NCBI GenBank assembly: GCA_003140655.1
Contig: PLKR01000463.1
Location: 1-6,409 of the forward strand
Origin: Acidobacteriaceae bacterium
Lineage (GTDB): Bacteria; Acidobacteriota; Terriglobia; Terriglobales; Acidobacteriaceae
Length of the DNA: 6,409 nucleotides
Reading direction: 5' to 3'
A program made the position numbers and the translations under genes. The notes below the pieces were generated by a model. The model saw only the letters and a list, made by a program, of their open reading frames with translations. It was not told the origin of the DNA and made no database searches. Below are positions 1 through 4,277 of the stretch, in pieces. Each line of letters begins with the position of its first letter. The first letter of the stretch is position 1.

Positions 1-25
1 TTCTCAGTTTACGAAATCAGGCGTT

Positions 26-64
26 ACACTCATCGACAATTGACCTATCCGGGTCAATGAGTGT
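26..64. repeat. bulged inverted repeat in gene-free leader
   Basis: ACACTCAT (26-33) is the exact reverse complement of ATGAGTGT (57-64). Inside it, TTGACC (40-45) pairs with GGTCAA (52-57) around a 6-nt loop, leaving CGACAA (34-39) as a one-sided bulge. No T-tract follows, so it is not a standard terminator. Two more inverted repeats follow: GGCGA/TCGCC (68-81, 4-nt loop) and ACGCCTGG/CCAGGCGT (97-104 and 136-143). Short open frames enter from the left edge and stop at 43 and 60, so the end of an upstream gene could be here, but it cannot be identified. I see nothing else in 1-214. Confidence 0.35.
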
Positions 65-214
65 GTAGGCGATGTTTCGCCATCTTTCCCACGGCGACGC
101 CTGGTTGGACCTGCAAAGGGCGTTTCTCTCTTGCCCCAGGCGTAGAATGTCCATTGCCGTGTCTGGGTCTCGCGTGGTCGATGGCTGAGAGCGAAAAGCT
201 TTGAGAAAGTAGAG

Positions 215-619
215 ATGATGTTGAAGGTGGCAGGAAGACGCAAGGTTCTAGCCGCAGCCGCGCTCTGGGGAGCGTGCGCTTGGTTCCTGAGCTTGGATGT
301 GGATTTCCTTGTAACGAATCTCCGCAGCGCTCCCCATTGGCTGCTTCAGGGTCTCCGTGCTCTGTTCATGGGAGTGAGCGTCGCCATCGGCTATGCGGTA
401 TATCGGAAGTATCTGCTTGAAATACGGACTCGTAGCGAGAAGTATGCAGAGATTCGAGAGGAGATTCGCCGACTTCTTGCCGCTTTGCTCACCACTCCCG
501 ATGAAGATTTGATCCGCCAACTGCAACGCACGATCAAGCGCATCGAGCAAGTGCTCAAACGTCACGACCCCCAGGCCGCTCACCTAGGTGTGGAACGGAA
601 AAAGGCAAAGGTTGCGTGA
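215..619 (+). CDS. small two-helix membrane protein with coiled-coil tail, unknown function
   Basis: This is a 134-residue protein that I do not recognise. Residues 11-27 and 43-63 are hydrophobic and suit two membrane helices joined by a short loop. Residues 66-118 are charged and helical, with a heptad-like spacing of Leu/Ile among Arg, Glu and Lys, suggesting a cytoplasmic coiled coil. The C-terminus (VERKKAKVA) is very basic. Positive charge before helix 1 and after helix 2 suggests both ends are cytoplasmic. The start is uncertain between ATG 215 and the adjacent ATG 218; the upstream purine stretch GAGAAAG (203-209) is only a moderate ribosome binding site. The next gene starts 30 bases after its stop, so the two may be co-transcribed. 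The antisense frame at 248-583 is less protein-like. Function is unknown; a membrane anchor or small regulator is possible but unproven. Confidence 0.6.
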   Translation: MMLKVAGRRKVLAAAALWGACAWFLSLDVDFLVTNLRSAPHWLLQGLRALFMGVSVAIGYAVYRKYLLEIRTRSEKYAEIREEIRRLLAALLTTPDEDLIRQLQRTIKRIEQVLKRHDPQAAHLGVERKKAKVA

Positions 620-649
620 AACACCGACCAGCAGCATGAGGAAAAGTCG

Positions 650-925
650 ATGAATTCTAATGATCACTATGGCCTCGCCGAATGGGGCGCACAGGGCTTT
701 ATGAAGTGCTACAACGGCCATTACAAGCACCCCCAATTCTTTGCTCCCACCGAGCGTCGAAAAGCAGAGAAAGGCAAGGGCGCGATCTGCATGACCTGTC
801 AGAAGACAGCCCGGGGGAAAGCCGCCTCTCCAGGGAAGGTGAGTAAGAAGGAAAAGGCGAAGCGGGGCTCAGCTTGGCGAGAGGGCGGCCACGACCACAT
901 GCTCCTCGCAGGCACGAAGTTCTAG
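650..925 (+). CDS. small basic protein with possible C-H-C-C zinc site, unknown function
   Basis: This is a 91-residue, lysine- and arginine-rich protein with no family that I recognise. The start is supported by GAGGAA (638-643), six bases before ATG 650. The N-terminal half contains C20-x3-H24 (CYNGH) and later C47-x2-C50 (CMTC), which together could bind one zinc ion in a treble-clef-like or ribbon-like fold. His27 is another candidate ligand. Residues 52-75 are dominated by Lys, Arg, Gly and Ala and are probably disordered or nucleic-acid-binding. The C-terminus has an HDH motif (81-83). It lies 30 bases downstream of the small membrane-protein gene and probably shares its transcript. An RNA- or DNA-associated role is a guess from charge and cysteines only. 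Confidence 0.6.
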   Translation: MNSNDHYGLAEWGAQGFMKCYNGHYKHPQFFAPTERRKAEKGKGAICMTCQKTARGKAASPGKVSKKEKAKRGSAWREGGHDHMLLAGTKF

Positions 926-940
926 CGGGCTCGATCCCGT

Positions 941-980
941 TCTTGACTGTGTAGCTTGGGGCATCCAGCAACTGTCAAGA
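941..980. terminator. possible stem-loop ending the two-gene unit
   Basis: TCTTGAC (941-947) is the reverse complement of GTCAAGA (974-980). Allowing one mismatch adds two further pairs (G949-C972 and T950-A971). The stem starts 16 bases after the stop of the preceding small gene. It has a 20-nt loop and no T-tract, so it may be a weak or Rho-assisted end of transcription, or chance. Confidence 0.25.
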
Positions 981-1031
981 GTTACAGGGGCATCGGAAAT
1001 CCGAAACGTGCGGCTCTGGACGGTTGACGCA

Positions 1032-1199
1032 AACAGGCGTGGCTGTTGAAAAACTCCTTTCCACGAAATTGGCAAAAATAAAATTGCATCAGGATGCCCT
1101 ACAAACGACTTTCTCTTCCTCGGTTTTTCTAGACATTTTCCATCCCCCAAGATTTCGCTGTTTTGAGGAAACTGGACTTTTTCAACACCCACGCCTGTT
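1032..1199. mobile_element. MITE-like element or solo IS remnant with ~31-bp terminal inverted repeats
   Basis: The left end (1032-1062) and right end (1167-1199, reverse complement) both read AACAGGCGTGG, one variable base, TGTTGAAAAA, one variable base, TCC, then TTTCC. That is 29 of 31 aligned bases identical with one 2-nt indel. The element is 168 bp and its 104-bp interior contains no credible gene. The motif TGTTGAAAAA resembles ends I associate with transposons that leave such inverted repeats, but I cannot assign a family. No clear target-site duplication flanks it; the right end runs directly into a 13-bp tandem repeat. Short open frames across it (1024-1224 plus, 869-1270 minus) are by-products of the repeat. 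Confidence 0.65.
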
Positions 1200-1224
1200 A
1201 ACGACAGTTGATAACGACAGTTGA
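1199..1224 (+). repeat. 13-bp perfect tandem duplication
   Basis: TAACGACAGTTGA occurs twice head to tail (1199-1211 and 1212-1224). It abuts the right end of the MITE-like element and lies 18 bp upstream of the predicted -35 box of the HAF gene. GACAGTTG also occurs inverted at 969-976. Confidence 0.85.
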
Positions 1225-1241
1225 CCGAAAGCACAAACAGC

Positions 1242-1270
1242 TTGACGGCGGCCCGGTTCGGGCCTAACAT
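1242..1270 (+). promoter_or_regulatory. predicted sigma70-type promoter with inverted repeat in the spacer
   Basis: TTGACG (1242-1247, 5/6 to consensus) and TAACAT (1265-1270, 4/6) are separated by exactly 17 bp. The spacer contains the perfect inverted repeat GGCCCG-GTT-CGGGCC (1250-1264). Transcription would start near 1277, giving a leader of about 120 nt before the HAF gene. The leader also holds a weak CCCGC/GCGGG hairpin (1324-1342) whose loop contains GGAGG. Confidence 0.5.
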
Positions 1271-1351
1271 TCCGGCGTGTTTTGGGAAGCTCCCCTCTTC
1301 CTAGCCAATCTATTCCTGTCTTACCCGCGGAGGTTTTGCGGGCGCAGGTTC

Positions 1352-1383
1352 ATCAACAGAGCAGCCAATCAACAGAGCAGCCA
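1352..1383 (+). repeat. 16-bp perfect tandem duplication in the leader
   Basis: ATCAACAGAGCAGCCA is repeated exactly at 1352-1367 and 1368-1383. It ends immediately in front of the ribosome binding site of the HAF gene, so copy-number change would alter leader length but not the protein. Confidence 0.9.
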
Positions 1384-1389
1384 AAGGAG
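1384..1389 (+). promoter_or_regulatory. ribosome binding site that fixes the HAF gene start
   Basis: AAGGAG lies nine bases before ATG 1399. The longer in-frame reading from TTG 1282 has no comparable site and would put 39 non-conserved residues ahead of an obvious signal peptide, so 1399 is preferred. Confidence 0.85.
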
Positions 1390-1398
1390 AAGCTACCC

Positions 1399-2322
1399 AT
1401 GAAATTCCGAACATGGATGTCAATGACCGTAGCATGTCTATTCGCCGCGCTGGCGATTACGGTTCAAATCTCTGCACAAATCACCACGTTCAACGTTACG
1501 GGCGCAGGCACAGGCTCCGGCCAAGGCACGACACCCGCCCAAATCAATGTGTGGGGCTCGATCACGGGATACTACGCGGACTCGAGCGGGGTTTATCACG
1601 GCTTCCTGCGGGCTCCCAACGGGAGTATCACCACGTTTGACCCTACAGGATCCATTTTCACCGCCGCCTACAGCCTCAACCTGGAGGGGTCGATCGCGGG
1701 ATATTACATAGACTCGACGTTGTTTCAGTTCCACGACTTTCTGCGCGCTCCCGACGGAACTTTCACGACGTTTGACCCTACGGGGTCCACGGCCACCTTT
1801 GCTTCGAACATCAACGATTTCGGTGCGATCGCGGGATTCTACGCTGACTCGAGTGGCTTGTATCACGGCTTCGTGCGCGCTTCGAACGCGAATATCACCA
1901 CGTTTGACCCTACGGGGTCGCAGGGCACCTTCACAGTATCTGCCTCTGGCCTCAACGATGCGGGGGCGATCGCAGGAGAATACCTTGACTCGAGCGGGGT
2001 GTATCACGGCTTCCTGCGCGCTGGAAACGGGACTATCACTAGGTTCAACGTCACGGGAGCAGGCACAGGCGCCGGCCAAGGCACTATATCCGCAAGCATC
2101 AACAATTTCGGGGTGATCGCGGGAAACTACATTGACTCGAGCGGGGTAAATCACGGCTTCGTGCGCACTCCCGACGGAAATATCACCAAGTTCAACGTTA
2201 AGGGCGCGGGGACGGCCTCCGGCCAAGGCACCGTCGCCGGCAGCAACAACCTGGAGGGGGTGACCGCGGGAAACTACATTGACTCGAGCGGAGTTTATCA
2301 CGGCTTCCTGCGCCTGCCGTGA
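1399..2322 (+). CDS. secreted HAF-repeat protein, six repeats, probable beta-propeller
   Basis: This is a 307-residue exported protein. Residues 1-26 form a signal peptide: a Lys/Arg start, a hydrophobic core, then ISA before Q27. The rest is six consecutive repeats: 28-76, 77-121, 122-165, 166-212, 213-261 and 262-307. Each unit reads roughly I-T-T-F-(D/N)-x-T-G, then a Gly/Ser/Thr stretch, then (I/V)-x-A-G-x-Y-x-D-S-S-G-x-Y-H-G-F-(L/V)-R. This matches the HAF family of probable extracellular repeats, common in acidobacteria; the molecular function of the family is unknown. Repeat 2 is degenerate (HDF in place of HGF and no DSSG). The protein ends directly after GFLRLP, without a further ITTF strand, so the N-terminal ITTF strand could close a six-bladed propeller. 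There are no cysteines after the signal peptide. It has its own promoter and terminator and so is probably monocistronic. A role in surface binding or the extracellular matrix is inference. Confidence 0.9.
   Translation: MKFRTWMSMTVACLFAALAITVQISAQITTFNVTGAGTGSGQGTTPAQINVWGSITGYYADSSGVYHGFLRAPNGSITTFDPTGSIFTAAYSLNLEGSIAGYYIDSTLFQFHDFLRAPDGTFTTFDPTGSTATFASNINDFGAIAGFYADSSGLYHGFVRASNANITTFDPTGSQGTFTVSASGLNDAGAIAGEYLDSSGVYHGFLRAGNGTITRFNVTGAGTGAGQGTISASINNFGVIAGNYIDSSGVNHGFVRTPDGNITKFNVKGAGTASGQGTVAGSNNLEGVTAGNYIDSSGVYHGFLRLP
1480..2319 (+). repeat. six tandem in-gene repeats of 132-147 bp
   Basis: The coding repeats span 1480-1626, 1627-1761, 1762-1893, 1894-2034, 2035-2181 and 2182-2319. Units 1, 5 and 6 are a longer type containing GAGTxxGQGT; units 2, 3 and 4 are a shorter type with FDPTGS. 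Near-identical DNA around GACTCGAGCGGGGT and TATCACGGCTTC recurs between units, suggesting duplication and some gene conversion within the gene. Confidence 0.9.
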
Positions 2323-2385
2323 GCGCGTCGGGTAGTGCTCGCTTTTCACAAAACTCTGAGACTTTTGCGCGCCCGGAGAAAAGCG

Positions 2386-2422
2386 GGGCAGACTTCGGAA
2401 AGAACGAGGTCTGCCCTTTCTT
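2386..2422 (+). terminator. intrinsic terminator of the HAF gene
   Basis: GGGCAGACTTCG (2386-2397) pairs with CGAGGTCTGCCC (2405-2416) over 12 pairs, one of them a G-T wobble. The loop is 7 nt (GAAAGAA) and TTTCTT follows at once. It lies 64 bp after the stop codon of the HAF gene. Confidence 0.88.
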
Positions 2423-2452
2423 ATCGCCCCAAAGGCACAGTTTACCTTGTAG

Positions 2453-2624
2453 TGTCTCAGATACCTCTTAATTGTTGATGGCGTAATATCGGTTAGCTGA
2501 TCACTCATCCAGAATCGTTGGACCCGCTGCGCGCCGATGAACGCCGGAAATCCGGGGACAGCGGGGCTGATCTTGAGTCTCCCTACTCTAAACTTGCAAA
2601 CAATCATTTAACAATTTTGAGACA
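2453..2624. repeat. possible relic of a small repeat or IS fragment
   Basis: The stretch is bounded by TGTCTCA (2453-2459) and its reverse complement TGAGACA (2618-2624), with similar AT-rich sequence containing TTGTT just inside both ends. Inside is a nested REP-like structure: CCCGCTG (2523-2529) with CAGCGGG (2559-2565), enclosing CCGG-AAAT-CCGG (2544-2555). The minus-strand reading across it is open but has no recognisable domain. The boundary repeat is only 7 bp, so the call is weak. Confidence 0.3.
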
Positions 2625-2719
2625 ACTGTGCTGCATCCCAACTCGACTTGCGCGAGTCCAACATCCCATACGACGTGAAAGCGGCTTTCGTTGAAGAGTC
2701 GCTGCTTTGGAGAAAAGCT

Positions 2720-2812
2720 ATGTGGATGAGGTCATGCGCTATCTGTAAGGCGCTAATGAAAAAGCTGAGATTAAGCGATTCTGTGCGCTGTCAGTGCGGG
2801 TGGGAGTGGTAG
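2720..2812 (+). CDS. candidate 30-residue CxxC/CxC zinc-ribbon-like peptide
   Basis: ATG 2720 is preceded by GGAG (2709-2712) at seven bases and opens a 30-codon frame. It contains C6-x2-C9 and C24-x-C26-G, ending in W28-E-W30. The four cysteines and the basic, leucine-containing stretch between them look like a miniature zinc ribbon, of the sort seen in short acidobacterial proteins ending in a CGWRW-like motif. It may equally be the surviving piece of a decayed gene: the same frame is open upstream back to a stop at 2618-2620 without another ATG. No known function. Confidence 0.25.
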   Translation: MWMRSCAICKALMKKLRLSDSVRCQCGWEW

Positions 2813-3022
2813 GGCACCATACGAATCGAAAGCCGGCTGCAATCCTGTAAACAGCGTGCGGGTTTGGCCAAAATAATCGAGTTCTACATACCGAGGACGT
2901 TCCGAAAAAGCGTGAAATGGGTTTCCCCCGAACAACGCGGAAGATTATCGGGTTCACTTCACAGATAAATTGCAGGGGAGGCTTGGTCGAGCGGAAACCC
3001 AGACCTCCCGGTGGCCGAGCAT
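2813..3022. other. intergenic stretch with no supported feature
   Basis: No gene, clear promoter or terminator can be supported here. GGGAGG and CCTCCC could form a weak stem just upstream of the Shine-Dalgarno sequence at 3023. Minus-strand open frames crossing the region (2739-3095, 2959-3141) overlap the conserved GAF coding sequence and have no family-like features. Confidence 0.5.
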
Positions 3023-3024
3023 AG

Positions 3025-3165
3025 GAGGAAGATTTCGCGGTCGCTAACGAAGCAGGGCGACTGAAAGCCCTTCGCCAGTACAAGATTTTGGACACAGACC
3101 CGGAGCAGGCATTTGATGACCTGACGCTGATCGCTTCGCAATCTGCGGCGTTCCGATCGCCCTAA
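3025..3165 (+). pseudogene. displaced N-terminus of the GAF/ATPase gene (frameshifted)
   Basis: This frame encodes ANEAGRLKALRQYKILDT, then DPEQAFDDLTLIASQ (3043-3141), which is the classic N-terminal helix of GAF proteins of this type. It then runs into unrelated residues and stops at 3163-3165. The continuation of the domain (ICGVPIALISLVDEDRQW) begins at 3141 in the frame used by the downstream ORF. One missing base at about 3140 (CAATC where CAAATC would keep frame) explains the break. The upstream in-frame stop is 3022-3024. A strong AGGAGG (3023-3028) is followed by no ATG, GTG or TTG in this frame at normal distance. GATTTC (3031-3036) could be a damaged ATGTTC, but that is a guess. 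Confidence 0.8.
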
Positions 3166-3173
3166 TCAGCCTG

Positions 3174-4022
3174 GTGGACGAGGACCGCCAATGGTTCAAG
3201 TCGCGGATTGGTGTTGAGGTCCAGGAGACCTCGCGCAGCGTCTGCTTCTGCGCACACGCCATTCACCAACAAGGCATCTTTAGAGTAGCCGATGCGTTGA
3301 ACGACGCGCGATTCCGCGACAACCCGCTCGTGCAGGGCGACCCGCACATCCGTTTCTATGCGGGAGCCCCGATCACAACGCAGGATGGCTACGCGCTTGG
3401 AACCCTCTGCGTGATCGATTATGTCCCGCGCAAGCTCACCGACGATCAGAACAACGCGCTCATGGCGCTCCAGCGCCAGGTGGCGGCGCAACTCGAACTG
3501 CGCCGCAACCTCGAAGAACTGCGCGTAGCTCTCGAAGGCATCGAGACGCTCAGCGCTCTGATTCCCTATTGCTCAACTTGCGAACTGAACATCGTTATTC
3601 CAGCCGATACGGGGGCGATGCAGAAGGTGACCGCTGGCGTAAACGAACTTCTCGCAGGCAAACAATGGCCAAAAAAGGAGATTGTGGAGGTCGAACTCGC
3701 CTTGCAGGAGGCGCTGGTTAACGCCATCCGCCACGGGTGCAACAACGATCCGGAGAAGCAGGTGCAGTGTTGCGTCACCTTCGACGCGGCGGGAGAACTC
3801 GTGATTGTAGTCAGGGACCCGGGACCGGGGTTCGATGTGGCGGCCGTGCCTAACCCGCTCGAAGGTGACAACCTGTTTAAGGGAAGCGGGCGAGGTGTGT
3901 TCCTGATCAACCAGTTGATGGACACCGTCGAGTTCACCGAAAAGGGTCACAGAGTGCTGATGCGGAAGCAACGGGACGCGATGGTAGAATCGGACGCCGA
4001 CGCCAGCCGAAATTCTTCGTAG
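3174..4022 (+). CDS. GAF domain plus RsbW-like serine kinase/ATPase (main part of a split gene)
   Basis: As read from GTG 3174 this is 282 residues, but the real domain starts upstream in another frame (see 3025-3165). Residues 1-112 are most of a GAF sensor domain, with FCAHAI (25-30) and FYAGAPI...GTLCVID (61-82). Residues 113-135 are a helical linker with C133 and C136. Residues about 150-266 form a HATPase_c_2 domain like the anti-sigma kinases RsbW/SpoIIAB: N box E179 and N183 in ELALQEALVNAIRHG, G1 box D215-P-G-P-G, and G2 box GSGRG (237-241). ATP-binding residues are intact. Such proteins phosphorylate an anti-sigma antagonist or bind a sigma factor in response to a signal sensed by GAF. 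No partner gene is nearby. Translation from GTG 3174 is doubtful because it has no good ribosome binding site and would lack the first part of the GAF fold. It could be a pseudogene or a sequencing error. Confidence 0.8.
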   Translation: MDEDRQWFKSRIGVEVQETSRSVCFCAHAIHQQGIFRVADALNDARFRDNPLVQGDPHIRFYAGAPITTQDGYALGTLCVIDYVPRKLTDDQNNALMALQRQVAAQLELRRNLEELRVALEGIETLSALIPYCSTCELNIVIPADTGAMQKVTAGVNELLAGKQWPKKEIVEVELALQEALVNAIRHGCNNDPEKQVQCCVTFDAAGELVIVVRDPGPGFDVAAVPNPLEGDNLFKGSGRGVFLINQLMDTVEFTEKGHRVLMRKQRDAMVESDADASRNSS

Positions 4023-4192
4023 CCTATCCAGGATACGCGATAGCAATATAGCTGCTCAGGTTATCGATAGTCTCCGCCTGTACGGAAAGCATCCGGTTCA
4101 CCAGATCGCCGAGTGCCAGCAGATGGGGCGTTGGGCCATTAGGGACCCGTGGACTATGGTTCCCGAGTGGCGGGGGATTCCTGCACCTTCCC

Positions 4193-4222
4193 TTGACAGT
4201 CCAAGAGCAAAAGAGCAATACT
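4193..4222 (+). promoter_or_regulatory. predicted sigma70-type promoter of the GH9 gene
   Basis: TTGACA (4193-4198) is a perfect -35 box. AATACT (4217-4222) matches the -10 consensus at 4 of 6 positions, at 18-bp spacing. Transcription would start near 4229, about 50 nt before the GH9 start codon. The 170 bp between the previous stop and this promoter hold nothing else that I can support. Confidence 0.55.
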
Positions 4223-4224
4223 TT

Positions 4225-4252
4225 GGCTGTATTAAACGCATTTAATACGGCC
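4225..4252. promoter_or_regulatory. long palindrome at the GH9 transcription start, candidate operator
   Basis: GTATTAAA (4229-4236) and TTTAATAC (4241-4248) are perfect inverted copies around CGCA. Including the flanks GGCT and GGCC gives 12-bp arms with one G-T pair. It spans the predicted transcription start, where a bound repressor would block initiation. The AT-rich half-sites suit a repressor of LacI, GntR or TetR type, but no regulator gene is present to confirm this. As RNA it would form a hairpin in the 5' leader; only TTTT within GTTTTCGC follows, so a terminator is less likely. Confidence 0.55.
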
Positions 4253-4265
4253 GTTTTCGCGCAGC

Positions 4266-4271
4266 AAGGAG
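4266..4271 (+). promoter_or_regulatory. ribosome binding site of the GH9 gene
   Basis: AAGGAG sits six bases before ATG 4278 and, with the signal peptide that follows, fixes this start. The longer overlapping frame from 4193 to 5611 is a different reading frame without family features. Confidence 0.85.
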
Positions 4272-4277
4272 CAAGCC

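Noticed and set aside
4..243. 79-residue minus-strand frame at the left edge
   Set aside because: It has low-complexity Arg/Thr/Pro composition and no family signal, and it overlaps the start of the plus-strand membrane-protein gene and several inverted repeats.
869..1270. 133-residue minus-strand frame over the MITE-like element
   Set aside because: It runs through both terminal inverted repeats and the end of the preceding gene, and has no domain.
1438..2607. 389-residue minus-strand open frame across the HAF gene
   Set aside because: It is longer than the real gene but is an artefact of the repeats: its Ala/Arg/Val-rich pseudo-repeats mirror the HAF units, while the plus strand has a ribosome binding site, signal peptide and known family repeats.
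3135..3145. Programmed -1 ribosomal frameshift in the GAF gene
   Set aside because: The bases around the junction (TTCGCAATC) do not form an X-XXY-YYZ slippery heptamer, and a missing base explains the break more simply.
3573..4046. 157-residue minus-strand frame opposite the ATPase domain
   Set aside because: It is the complement of conserved N, G1 and G2 box coding sequence, so it is a shadow.
4225..4256. Palindrome before GH9 read as an intrinsic terminator
   Set aside because: It follows a good promoter by only a few bases and has a short, interrupted T-run, so an operator or leader hairpin fits better; a terminator role is not excluded.
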